From Mucor mucedo (taxonomy: Eukaryota; Mucoromycota; Mucoromycetes; Mucorales; Mucoraceae), in the NCBI RefSeq assembly GCF_025094135.1, contig NW_026252394.1:62001-126000 (forward strand): a stretch of 64,000 nt of DNA. The letters run 5' to 3'. The position numbers and the translations under genes were made by a program. A model generated the notes under the pieces. That model ran no database searches, had not been told where the DNA came from, and was given only the letters and a program-made list of their open reading frames with translations. Every line of letters starts with the position of its first letter. The first letter of the stretch is position 1. Below, piece after piece: positions 10,770 through 24,410 of this stretch.

Positions 10770-11696
10770 TTTGTACTTGTTGAAAGATAAAGTGATATAA
10801 ATATAAAAAAAAGTGCGGCGCCTCTTTTATTCGTTATTTTAAACGAGTAGAAAATAATTGCTATTGACAAACAATGATGGAAAAGCCTTCAGTTCTAAAA
10901 AAATCTTCACACTTGGGGCGCTGAGTACAAAGTTCACACTGCGATTAAGCCGTAAAGCAAGTCACGAACCCCTCCTTTTGTGCACTTCTACCTTTGCTCA
11001 AGAAGTATCCTGCATTCATTGTATGTCGGCATATACACTTTCAAAGCGTAGTTATATTGTGCTTCTTTTATTTACCTAGCTTAAAGTGGTTAAAATTGAG
11101 GTCATTTATCTCCACGGGCTGATAAAAAACGAAACCAATAACGAAGAGGATCCCCAAGAAAACTTGAGTTGATGAAAAATAAAAGGGAACTTTATCGATA
11201 TAATGAACTCATAAAAAGATGTATCGACTGTTACTATTCCTCAAGTATTATGTGTTTAACCGATACAATATAGTATAAAATGCCGATATACATTTAATGC
11301 AGGGCACTTCTCAAGAAAAGAATCAGCTGCACAAAGAAAGTGGTTTGTCTCTTGCTTTACGTATCAAGTGCAGTGCCAACTTTAAATAATTACATAATAT
11401 TGTAGGCTCTTCTATTCTTTAAAAGTAACTATACACTATTTAACTTTGATAGCAGTGTCATTAATAGTCGGCTTAAAATATTCTAATTCCCAAGGGATTG
11501 TAGGTATATGTCTGGTAGCTAATGACATTTTAAAGACTTTCCGTGCACATACAACAACATATTGTGATTATTCTCAAAGTCTGAAATGGTTTTAATATTA
11601 AACTTTTGTGATTATTATTTTAAGAGAAAGGGAATTGAAGATTTTTAAAAGAAAAAGAAAAATAATATAGTAATACTGCTGTACATAGAGGGAAAT
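10770..11696. other. Intergenic between HSF and TRA1
   Basis: It holds the HSF promoter (next to 10769) and the 3' flank of TRA1 (next to 11697). No gene was found. One short plus-strand frame at 10858-11079 has no recognisable motif and is not supported. Confidence 0.5.
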
Positions 11697-12409
11697 TTAC
11701 AACCAAGGCATCCAAGTACACTCCATCTGAGCCATCTTTTGGGGATTACTTGCTTGTGATATTAAATCGATAACATTTTGATTCAAAGGTTTGCCGGCGC
11801 TAAGAGTTTTTTCGCGATCAGCTTTACATGACAAGAATTGCGCCTTAGTCTGTACTTGAAGGACATTGGTATTGATTCTTTCACGGAATTGGGCGTCTGT
11901 AACAGAGCGATGATTAGCTAAGTGCCATGTCGCCAATTCATCTCTGACAAATAAACATAGATATTGGTCCAATTCGAATTCAGGTTCGGTTAAGCAGCGT
12001 GCAGTTGCCATTAAGCAACTAGTAAACAGGCCCTCGATACCAATAGGAGTAATAAATTCTTGGATATTGGGTGTAAATCTAAAGGGTATAGCCTCGCCAT
12101 TACCGAATAAGGGATTTGCTGCATTCCAACCTAAAAATAAAATTTTGTTTAGCTTTCTTACCATTCTTTATTCTATGTTTAGTATCTAGAAAATTACCTG
12201 GTAAAAGTTCAGTCATCCAGACATTACCAGTACTACGAGAAATCATGATTTTATGGGGCATTCTGTGACCCACACTGAAGATGTATGCCATTAAAGTTGC
12301 AGTAGCATACTGAGCAGTAAATCGCTTACGGAGCATCCAATAATCTGTGTAAGAGCTCATAGTTTTGAATAGATACTATACGATTAAAAAGTAAATTATC
12401 CAATTTTTC

Positions 12410-12445
<36 letters not shown>

Positions 12446-15400
12446 GCTTACCTTGCTAAGAATATTGGAAGGAACCATATTGGTGGAGATGTAATCGTTG
12501 ATTTCCATACGTAAGTTCAATAATTCAGTCTTTTGATTAACAATCTGTTTTTTTTAGAAAAAAAAAAATGGGTCAAACATTCCTGATTAATCAAATAACA
12601 TATCCACTTACATCTTTCTGAGCATTAATATTATTTTTAAACTTTTCGACGAAGTATACCAAGGGATCATCCTTATGCATGTGAACACTATCACAATGGT
12701 CTTCGTAGATGTCATACAGGGATGTGTATGAAGGATCATCCTGTACCATTCTGACATTAGGAGCAAGAGGCACGATAGCGGGTAGGTGGAATACTAAATT
12801 TCGCATTCTACTTTGTTTTCTTCGTTCTAAAATATAATTCAACATACGGAATAGCTGCATGAGTCTTTCTTCTCTACGAAACTGACGTGCGACGGGATTC
12901 TGGATCAAGAAGGGATGAATGGTACCATCATGACCACGAATGGTTAGTCGACGGTAGCAGTTTCCATAACTACGAATAATTTCAACTTCTGGTAAGAATC
13001 TGTCGATACGCAAAAAGTCGTTAGCATTATCTTTAAGCATCAGGTATTGACCAGGAATCTCTACATCATCAAACTTCTGATGTTGAAATTCAACAAGATA
13101 ATGACTAGAGGCTTCCAATTTATGTTTGCGAGGACGAGCATCCAACATAGCCTCAAATTTGTCTCGCCATAAACGTAATTTTGCTACATATTCTTCTAAA
13201 TTCAATTTAGCTTTAGCAAAATCGTTAACGAATGCTGTCTTCATATGTCCGGGATATAAACTATCAGCGAATCTGTGTATATTGGCCACAGTAGCATGCG
13301 TCAGTTGAAATGTATCGGTAGGATTGGTCAATCGAGTTAGCAATTGCTACATAAGTTTTTAGTATAATCATGTTTAGGTTGTATATTTAATTATTACCTG
13401 AGCTCCTTCGTTGTATAACGCCACCACTAATCTATACATGTCTTCGTCTGCTTGAGGTTTGAACTTTAACTGTATTTGGTCAACCATAGTTTCCATAGAC
13501 AAGGCCAACAACGGATATCCCGTCTTCAACATGGACATAATTTCATCTAATGGACTAGCAACAGCAGGTGTAGGATTAATTTGAGTCGGTAAAGGACCTC
13601 TGTTACCAGTAGCGTTGGCGAAATTGGATTGTGGGGGCACAGAAGTGGAGGTACTTTCGCTTGCATTACTGATAGCAGGGGAAGGCTGAGCCATAGCTGG
13701 TGTCCCTTCTTTTTCGTTGGCTATTTCTTCCATTTTAATTGAAACAGGATCACTAGAATCATCTTCTTTCTTCTCTCCGGTTACGCCCATAGATTCATCT
13801 TCTGCTTTAGGCTCTTCATCAACTTCCATCGACTCTTCTTTTGTTGGGGAGGCTTGAGATGTGGCTGTTGTAGTTTCTTGTTGCGCTGCTTCAGCAGCCA
13901 TGCTGGCTTGTAAAACGCTGGCACGTTTTAGCATATCTTCCTTAGCAGTCCTCAATTGGAAATGAAGGGCTTGAGGGAATTGCTTGGCAATACGAATCAA
14001 GATAGCACGGGCATGACGACCTTCTCGGTGTTGAAGCGCAGTTAGCAATTGAGGAATAAATGTTATCCAATACCATACAGGCCATTCTCCCTTATAGCCT
14101 TCGACAGCACGAGAAATAGTTCCATTTTGATCATCTAAACTTAAAAGCCAAAGAATTCGCAAAAGATGTTTACGAGCCTTTGCATTCTTATAAAGTCCAG
14201 AAGCTTGCAGATAACAACTGACGGCACTGTTAGCCCATGATAAGTCCTTGGGATTCTCCTTGAAACGACGGTCATTATATCTGCCCCATTCCGCCCATGC
14301 ACGAGGTAGTGTCATGTCGATTTGGACAGCATTAACGTACGCTTCATTTGCCTCGTTGTTGTGGTGTAATTTTGCCAAAAACATACCCTTGAGAGTGAAA
14401 AATTCAGCCTTTTGTTGATGTGTAAAATACATGAGATTGGTATTGTTGATAACATCAAGGCCAGCAGTTAATTCGTTAGGATTTTGATAATAGCATTTTG
14501 CTTGTTCACGTAGCTTCAAGAACGCTTCTTGAATTTCAATATTTGGAAGGGTATAGATCTTGGTGAGATAATTTATACAAACATCGTAAAGGTGATGTTT
14601 ACGAGCAACATGAGCGAATCGGTTGATAATCCAAGCTGTTTCGTGGTATCCACGGTAGGCATATGAGTGTCCACTACTTGCACTAGTTTGACCGGCTGCT
14701 GGTTGTAATAAAGGAATCAATGGAAGGTACGTTCTGTTAATCGCACTAAATATATGTTGTCGCCATGCTACTAAATCACTCCATACATTAATATCATCCC
14801 ACATGTTCGGTAAACGTTCACGCCATGTTCCTAAAATACTGCGAAGTTCTGCTGATCTTTGGTCCAGGTTTTGAGCAGTTGTACTAGACAGGCTTTTGAA
14901 TATTTGACTAGCTTCAGAAAGTTCCAGATACTGTTGAAATGTTTGTAATAAAGGAAGATGGCTTTGGGTAACTACAGCAGGTAGAGAATGCCATTTACGA
15001 AGTGCTAGCTGTACACCTTCTTCACAGATTCGAGTAAACTCGGGGAGCTTATCTTGACTAGTTTGAGACTTGATGAGAGACAAGAAACCTTCAAATACCT
15101 TTTGGCGAGGAGCAGGGAAGTCAGAGATTTGATGTAAGGATTGCTCCAACAATTCTCGCTCTGCAGTCCAGTCCGATAACCTCCAAGCACACTCCAGAAG
15201 CAAGCCGGTGTTATTGTCGTGTTTAGCCAGATCTGATAAGATATCCCATTGCTGTAATTTTTGAGTACATATGATCCAATGATCCTCCCACAACATACTC
15301 TCGGATTCGGTATGAGCCAATACACCACTACGGGCTTTGATTTGAATATTTTCATACATGTGTTGCGCTTGTTGCCACATACCACATTGTTCGCAAGAAA

Positions 15401-18400
15401 CAGTCATATTTGTTTCAGAGTATACGCTGCGACGACGCCATAGACCATATAGCATATCATCTTCATTTAAGGAAGAATACATTTCTGCAAGAGAATCCAA
15501 GGTACGTTGCTGGTTTACTTGTTCTTCTTTGGGGACATCGATTAATCTTCCGGTAATCACCTGTTTCTGAAGCATTTCAATAGCTGTATGCCAACAATTG
15601 TGAGTCTTTCCCAGATACTTGATCAGGTGAGAAGGTAACTCAATTGTGGGGGTTGTATTCGATATACCAGTCAGTAAGGCTTGTATGACATTTGGTCGAC
15701 GCTCTGACTGCTTAGAGTGATAATCTTTAGAAAGTAGCACGGTCAAAACTTTGGTAATGTCATGGCGCTCCACGCTTGAAAGGGCTGTCCAGCACATGGG
15801 GAATAAGTCGACCCAGAGCTTGAATGCTGTATCATCATCCAAATATTGTAATTGGCGTATGTCATCCAAAGTATCTCTAAATTGACTTCCTTGCAAGTTC
15901 TTTAAAAATTCCCGATGCTTTTGAATCACATTAATTACATCCTCTGGTACTACTGCATCAATGTTCATTTGGGACAATTCTTCTTCGTTCGCAAAAATAC
16001 CGATTGGCTTTACTTTAAGCGTATATGGTGCAGAGACATGCGTATCGATTTTGACAGATCCGATCAATAAATCCAACGCTTGATGTAACCAGAACGAATT
16101 GGCTAAAGGTTCCCAATTCTGTACACCTAAAATGTAATTTAAACGAGTTGATAAAGGCCGGCTGATGCTTTTGTCAAAAATATCCATAAACTGTGCTCTG
16201 ATAATGGGATTTTCGTTTCGTGTACCCAGTAAGAATGCTTGTTCCATGCGTACTGTTAACTCAGATCTAGCAAATGATGGGTTGCTATAAATTTTTAGCA
16301 CTAAACTTAAAAAATCCTCTGTTAATTTAGCATTGTGTCGGGTCTCTATTGTCATCATTTTTCCAAGAAGACCGGCCTTTTCCTTGATAGTAGGAATTGG
16401 TTCCACCTTTCCAAGCACCCATTCACTAAGCATATCAAGAATATTGCGTAAAAGCTGGATATCAGGTGACTTTTCAATTAACTGGATAAGACATGTCAAG
16501 AACCAACGACGCTGATCTCCTAAATGTGCGATACGTTTCTTCAGGAGAGAGAGTCCTAATATTAACAGGCTAACTTGCGATTCATATGACATACTGGGTG
16601 TAGAATGAGATGGTAGCGTGTGCTCTTTAGTCAATAACTGAAGCATTTTTACTATACCAGGTACATAAGGATCCAAATATTCACTTTGGCTACTACTTGC
16701 TGCTTGCAATAACTTGAGGACACTGTAAATATTGGTCATATTGGTTAACCCCTCCTTAATGGTGGTATCAATCAATGCCATGAAATTGACTACTTCGGGT
16801 GATTGCTCAGGCTGAGGTGGCAATGCTGGTGTGGGGGTCACCTCTTCTGTATCTTCGTCCATCGGTTGTACATTATCGACGGGTGTTATAGGAACAGGGG
16901 GAGCTAAGCTCATCTTGTTCTTGTTGACTGCCTCGATAATACGAACTAGAACAGGGTATAATGCAGTTTGTATACGTGAGTTTTCAGACTTTATACTAGC
17001 TTCAAGCAATCGATAAAGTGAGCCCATGTTAGTAATAAACCAGTCTGTATCTCTATAGGCAATATCAGCGTTTAAGATTTCCAATGCGTTACATACGCTA
17101 GATGCGATCATTTCATTGGCCTCCTTGAAAATAAGAGAACGCTCTAAATGGTTAAAGCGGACATGAACATCACCCCAAAGATCAGGCTTCAAGAAAGACT
17201 TTACAAGTTCGATTGTTCGCTGAACAAGTCGCTTCTGAATCATATCGGATGGGCTAAATACCATGCAAGAGAGACGTACAAGGTAACCAACCACATTTTC
17301 TCGCAACGTTAAACTTGGTGAATATTCTTTGCTATTCGGTTTAAGACCTTGTGTATTGACTGTCTTTAAATCGCCATTGGATGTTTGAACTTGGGCTTTC
17401 TTGGTTGGGCTATCCGCTTCATCTGCTTCATCGTCAATATCCATTTTACGCTTCGAACTAGAAGAGGAAGTAGGTGATAAAGGTTCATTATTAGTCTCCA
17501 TATCGATACGTTTTTGTTCCCATTTGATGATCAATTCGGCCAATTCAACGGTCAACGTCTTGTGTTCCGGTGTAGCATTTTGAAGCAATCCGAGCTTGGG
17601 CAATGTATTCACAATTTGAGGTAAAAAGTGTTCTCTGTATTCAAAGAATAGATCTGCGTGTCTGATCAACAATTGGTAAACATTAACCATTTGTGAGATA
17701 CTATGAGTGTCCTCTACTACTACTTTTCGTGTTAATCGGACCCAAGTAGGTACACGGTCATTCCCTTGAGATGCGATGCGGAGTGGAAGCACGGGTGCAA
17801 TGATATCCAAACCTTGTTTAACAAGGATACGGGCTTCGGAGGAATGAGCACGTAAGAGAGCAGCATATATCTGAATGGCAATTTTACTAGGAGTATCATA
17901 AGCTGCGATAAAATGAGCGATCAGAACATAGGCAGCTTGTTTGCTCGTAGCATCTTCAAGACGTAAATAATTCCATCCAAACTTGATTACTTCTTTTCGT
18001 CGATCAGCCAGTAGTTGCGGTGCATATTGAACAATCATGGCAGTCATTTGTAATAATTCGATACGAAGTGAGTCTTCTGTGTATTGGTTATCTTCAGAAG
18101 ATTCCATCATCAAATTCGCCCAGATTTTCTGGTCTAATAACTCCATCATACTGGCATCTAAAATTTCTGTGTATTGCTCATCCTTTTGTACAAACGTGGC
18201 TAACAAGGCTGGATTCACCACTTGACGCAAGGCCATCATTTTCATGTAGGATGTAGTCGATGTATCAGTAAACAAGTCCAAAAACTTTTCGAGGATTACT
18301 CTTTTTTGTTTAGTAGATGACTTTTGAGCGATATCCTCCAATAAAAATCTTTGTAAAAAGGAAAGATCAACTACGGATTCTTGTGCGAAGAGGGCCACCA

Positions 18401-21400
18401 AATCGAAAATAATATCAATTTCGTCAGGATTCTTTTCAAGGTATCCCACAAAGATTTTTGCTAGTAGTAACAATTCGCGTGTCACCATCAAACTCTGTTG
18501 CTCCTCCTCTCTCTGTTGTTGTGTTAATGATTTACTCTGTCTTTGTCGCCACAATTCCAATAAACAATCAAGGACTTCTCGATGAGTTGACAAAAATTCC
18601 GAATTGAAATTGACAAGTGTATATACAATCATGACACCACGGTAGTGAAGTTCAGAAGATGATGTACTATTCTCGGATTGGTCCACAATTTTGAAGGTTT
18701 TGTTGATTAATACTGCAGACGTATTGGATACTTCATCACGTAACCTTGATGCATTCTCGATGTTTAAAATGTCTGTAAATAATTGACAGCATTTGGGATC
18801 GTCCAGTTTTTCGTAAAAGTATGCAACCGTCTCCGTTGGATAACGAGTTAGGTATTTAATCAAGTTAATTCGGAACGGACTCGATACAGATCGACGCAAA
18901 TGGCCCTCCATTTCTAAAACGACTGTAATCAACTCATCCAAGAAGATATGTGCCGCAGCAGGTAACAAATGAAAGATATTGAGGATGGCCACAATGATTT
19001 TAATTTCATGATTTTCACTGAGCGGTTTTCCTGCCGCTTCTTGAAGCACCTTGGGTTCCGCCCATTGCTTCAAATGATCCAGTAATTTTTTCCCTATCTC
19101 CACTTTAAAGTAATTGGTAAGTAGCTCCAGTAATCTAGCTAACCCTTCCAATCCCGCCACACTCAATGTTTTATGGTTGGAAAGTGTTGTCAAGATAGGT
19201 CGGAGACCTTGCTGCAGTAGTTCCTTTGGCAACTTGTGTTGTTGAGCTAACACCTGTTTTAATCCTCGATGTGCTGCTTCCACAACCTCTAAAGATTTGG
19301 AATAAAGTGACTTGAAAAATACTTGGATAATTCGTGCACGGGTATGAGTTTGTCTTTGACTAGAGAAATCGGAGCATGCTAATGCAGCTGATAAAAGCTT
19401 GATGCATACAATACGTAAATTCATCAAAGACGTTGTATTTTTGTACTGGGAACTTCGACTGACAAGTGCTTGATCTTCTGCGTCTGCTAATGCAAGTGCT
19501 TCGTGTAACAATCGTGTCAATTCATCGTTAAATTCCAGAAAAGGTGGTCGTAACGTTAAACAATATGTGATGGCATCGATATGTCCAATTTGCATGGCAA
19601 AAGGTAATGCGCGTAGAGGTTTTGCAAAGATGGGTGCGACCAATCGTTCACGTACGGGTGCTAAAAGCTCGGTCACTTCGTTTCCTGTTAAGTCTGCTAA
19701 TAATTGGAAAGACGATTGAATTGTTTCACGCACTGCACTGTTGGAATTCGACAATTCGCTAAGCAAAAGTGTGATTAAGTTTTGGAACTTTTGCTGGGCT
19801 TCTGCGGATTCACCATCTTCAGGTCCATTGCATACTTTTAAGACATGTGATAACGTCTGGGTAGCTTCCTCTGTATTGACATTAGCCATTTCAGGCGAAG
19901 CATCCTTTAATACGAACAACAAAGATCGAATGAAATCCAGTTCGTGTTCACGCATCCACTTCGTACCCATATCCAGTTGAGAACTCATAATAGAAATTCC
20001 AAGACATCCACCTCTCTTCTTGAACCATTCAGGTTTGTAACAACATGAGCAAAATTGGGAAGCAAAGACACGGAATATGGGCAATTGATCAACATGTTCT
20101 TTTGAACCAAATATCGTCACTGCCACATCGTAACATGCACGCAGTGCTTCTTCACCTCGCTGGCGCAACTGAATTTGTGATGAAGACATGATTTCAACAA
20201 TAGCCTCTACCAGAATCGTTGTATTTAAGTGTTGTACTGTCAATCTTTCGTCCATCATATTGGCTAACGGCTTGCGACCATTCTCTTTCGCTTCTATGGC
20301 TTCGCCAATATGCAACAAGGTGAAATGTCGACAGATATTCAAAAAAAATGTCCACGCATCATCACTTAATTCAGTAATGATCGACGCTGTCATGACAGAA
20401 ACCAAAATAGAACGAAGTGCTTCCTCTTGTGCAACTCTTTTAGAGACATATTTCGTATACCCATTACCAGCCAGTCTTTTCGGTTTCATGCCTGTTTCAT
20501 TTAATGTGTTCCCAACCACCGAATTATCCTCATCGACTGTGATACGGCCCAAACTTTGTGTGACGAGTGTAGGTGCTGTGCTCGATTCCTCTTCATCTGG
20601 TCGGTCTACAAATTGTTCCTTAACTCTTCTAAATAACGATACGGCTAGGTCATCGGGTCCTTCATCCAATTCGAGCATAAGAATAAGGTGGGTTTTTAAA
20701 AAGTTGTAGGCATGTCGTTTGTACACAATGTCTGTACTGGAAGACTCAAGTGCGTGTATCGCAATATCTAAACATTTATCCAGTGGAAGTGTGTGGGGCG
20801 TAGGACTTGGATCAAATATCACCTCAATCGAAACTCCACTTTCGATACGTGCGTTGAATCCTAACTTGGGCGGACTCTTGAGCATACGTCGATTACGGCC
20901 TCCCAATTTACCTAGAATTCGCATTGCAGCATGGCTATGTTGTTGGTTATAGGGTAATGGCTTCAAATGCTTCCAAAGCGCATCCATCAGCTCTGTCATT
21001 ACGGGTGCCATGATGTGATCCAAGAATTCTGGGTTCAAATTATCATTGCATAATTCCATTGTACGTAAACCTTGTGATACGAGATCTTGATCGGCTTGAA
21101 GTGCGATCACCAGTGGTCGCATTAAATAAGGAAGATACGGTAACAAAGTACTTAAACGTACAGGTACAGCCAAACAAAGTTCTACAAACAGGTTTCGCAT
21201 ATCCGTCTTATGAGCAAGTGATAGTAAAGAGTTGAGGTTTTCGAGAATGACTTGTAGTAACGGAGACACTTCTTTATAGAGTAACTCAAAGCGACCACCT
21301 CCAATACTTTTGAATAATGCCCGAAGTAAAAGGAAATAATTTGCAGGCTCCTTAGCCTTGGCTGCGAGTTTAAAACAGGACATGACTAATTTGGCGAGAT

Positions 21401-22483
21401 AAGGTTGCAAGATGCTTTCGTTGGCGTCAGGGAATAAATTGACGGCCATGAAAGCTAATCGGAACAAATGAAGCATTACTGCGGAATAATGCAAACTATC
21501 TTCTCCTAATTGATCGATGCGGTCCACCAAGAATCTAAACAATATACCAGCAAATCCTTGTGTGGTTATTTCGTTGACTAAAAAGTATTGTGATAAATGT
21601 AAAAGTGATGTATTGATCAGCATACGGTCATAGAAAAAATCGATTTGTGAAGCGAATAATTCTTGAAAAACAGCAGGGTCCAACAAGGTAAAAACGATGG
21701 GGAAGGTATCCAGAACTTCCTTTTCGCCGTTTTGTTGTAGATTTAGTTTTAAGCATGTTTCGGTAGATCCAATTGTCCAATTATCTTTAGTTTTTTCCTC
21801 TCCTGGTGGAGAATAATCGGGCGGGGAACCATCTGGTCCATAATTATCCACATTGTAATACTCGAAACATCGTAAGCCTTCTCTAAATAGTCGAACAAAT
21901 AATTGCACATCGTCTTGAGAAAATCCTCTAGCAAATTGTGCGTAAATTTGTGCATTGATGTCCTGTCCTGGTGGCGGTGGTGGGTTACAATGTCGAAGAC
22001 CGATAAATAGTGGCTTTAAACCAATTGCTAAATTTTTAAAGAGGAATCGTCCGTCCTTGATGCCATCCTGTGTTGCTTCAGGTAAAGAAGAACCGGTATG
22101 AATTGAACGAGCACGGTCGAAATCGAATTCTGTTGACTCCTTTTTCTTTTTGTATTGTTTTACACATGTGTCGAATTGTGTGTTTAATGCTTCAAATTTG
22201 CTGGCAAATGCATCCAAAATTCGCATTAATAACTTTCGGCCTTCGGCTTTGTCAGTAATTTTCATGATGCAGTCAATTAAATTCAGCAATAATTTGCCGC
22301 ACATTGTCTGGATGCTGGGTGCTAATGTAGCATCATGAAGGTTACGTGAATAGATATAAATGGTTCTGGAAAGTTGGGTTGCGGATAATTCTGCTCGAAT
22401 ATGATGAATAAGATCTGCGAGCATGCTATATGCTAAAGGTCTACAACAATCTACCGTCAGCCTCTCTCTCTCTCTTTTTTTTT

Positions 22484-22524
<41 letters not shown>

Positions 22525-23941
22525 TGTATGCTTTCTTTCTCTCTTTCCATACCTTAAAGTATCATGTGCAGTAACGCCTGTTCCGATTAATACCTTTTCA
22601 TTTAATAACAAGTCAATCTTGGGGACAAATGAAGTTCGAAAATCTGTGGAAAGTATATGACGAGTAGCAACTAATAATTCTTTTCTCGTTGCTGACGATT
22701 CCGCTGGACATTCTCGTAATAATCGCAAAACAAAGTCGGGAATTTGGTGTTGATATGGTCGTAATAATGTTGTATAACTTCTTAGGATGTAAGCCAAAAA
22801 TGACATGGTTTTAACTTGAGCTACGATAAATTCGTTATAGAGACTGCGTTGTTTGATGGCAGGACTGACACCCACAAAAACTTCTCCACGTGCAAGCGCA
22901 GCATTGGCAGCTTCCATTTGAGGCTTTGCTTGTAGGCTGAGGGTCTAGATAGAAAAATTAAGTGATTTAGTAATTGATAAAATTAGGTACAGCATATATC
23001 AATTACTTGAAAAATGAGTGGGATGAATTTCATAATATTATCAGCAGCAGATCGCCTGTAAGATTGAAAGAGTAAAACGACAATAATTGGGCATTCTGTC
23101 AAGACTTTGAAACTAAACATGCTCTTGGCTAAGACTTTTGTGGGTACTTCTGGTGTATCTGCTGCAGGAGACATTGGTCTAGGAGAAGCGGCGGAAAGAG
23201 GCTACAGCAACAACAACAACAAAAATATGTTAGAATTGGAATTGGACGTGAGAACTAAACATGTTATATCGCTATTACTGACTGTGGTGATTTGATCAGG
23301 ATTATCAAAGGAGTCCTTCACTGTTTGTTCCATATTTTGAAATATCTCTTGCACGATATCTAGGAATGGTTGAACTTGATCTTCCAACACTTGTCGAAAT
23401 GATCGATGCAGGTCAATAATAATTTTTACACAAACAACAGCATTATCTTCATTTTCAACGCGTAAAATCTTCATCAATGCTTTGCATAATTCTGGGACAT
23501 ATTCTTTTAACGCTTCGGTTTGAGGTAAGCGATAAATTATCTCCAAAATAATATTTCGTAATTTCTATTTTTTTTATAAATTAGACAATGAGGTTGCTTT
23601 GGTGATGTAGAACTTTGGAGCGGAGGACTCGTTTTTTTCCTACATGTAAATAAGGAAAGATAAGGGGTAACAACTTACTTGTTCGGGAGCATTACTAAGG
23701 AAGACGGGTTGTTCGTTTTGTAAAATATCAAGGAACACCGGTATAAGCGTTGACAGGAATTTAGGGTATTCTGCTGTTTGGAATACCTCTACTTGATCTC
23801 GCAACTCATTAGCAATGGTGACCTTTAAATTAATCGCTATCATAATGTGGTTAGTTTCAACATTAATTTGTTTTTTGCGCGTAGTCGTGTACCTAAGTTA
23901 GAGTCGCCCAGTCTATGAGCGTAGACTTGTAACGTCGTCAT
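11697..23941 (-). CDS. TRA1: Tra1/TRRAP, SAGA and NuA4 scaffold pseudokinase
   Basis: Ten exons: 23941-23893, 23836-23679, 23564-23283, 23201-23007, 22944-22553, 22440-13398, 13346-12612, 12544-12452, 12375-12198 and 12130-11697. All phases fit and give 3852 residues (yeast Tra1 is ~3744). The N-terminal two-thirds are HEAT-like helical repeats (for example VENEDNAVVCVKIIIDLHRS and LTECPIIVVLLFQSY). A FAT domain follows at about 2450-3100 and a PI3K-like domain at about 3400-3800, ending in a FATC (ECTWMPWL). As in known Tra1, the kinase motifs are lost: SVGHRMPHKIMI stands where the catalytic GDRH loop should be, and no DFG-like motif follows. It binds activators and recruits histone acetyltransferase complexes. 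Exon 6 alone is 9043 nt. Introns 5 and 8 contain long A/T tracts. Confidence 0.96.
22478..22515. repeat. Long T tract in TRA1 intron 5
   Basis: Nearly pure T (A on the transcribed strand) with CTCTCT just before it, inside the 112-bp fifth intron of TRA1. A similar run of about 35 A lies at 12411-12444 in intron 8. Confidence 0.85.
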
Positions 23942-24410
23942 ATGTTTCTTCTTTCTTTAACTGTAAATGAACTTGCTTTTGTGAGCTCTGTTGTAGTATT
24001 TTTCGTGTATGTTGGCGCAATTGTGTAGCCCTTTTTGTTTGTTCTTGATTTTGTATATACAATAAGTTTTTCTGTTACCTCAAGTATAACAGGTTGTAGA
24101 AAAAAAAAATAACGTTTTGAGTCTTTTTTTATTTTTTGGGATTGGTTGTATCTTTAAAGATGGTCACAGTTGACCGGACCGGACAAAAATCAATCTTTGT
24201 GAAGTAGGTGAAAATTACACACAAGCTGTCATTGTGCAGGAAGTGATCAGCACTGTTGTATAGTATTACCTCTGTGCCAATGCGTGTCAATGAATTCAGG
24301 TCCCCTTTCAATGTAGATCTTTTTTTTTTATTTTTGGTTTATACGCTATGATACTTTTATTTTCTTCTGCTTCCCTTCTCTTTTTTTTTTTTTTATTCTG
24401 ATTATAGTAG
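23942..24410. promoter_or_regulatory. Divergent promoter region of TRA1 and the LEA-like gene
   Basis: 469 bp between the two start codons. A pyrimidine-rich tract at 24370-24400 ending in GATTATAG just before ATG 24411 looks like the 3' end of a 5'-UTR intron. No TATA box was assigned. Confidence 0.45.

Noticed and set aside
13374..22550. Single ORF of 3058 codons starting in a Lys-rich run
   Set aside because: It is the large sixth exon of TRA1. The Lys-rich start is a translated intron homopolymer, not a protein start.
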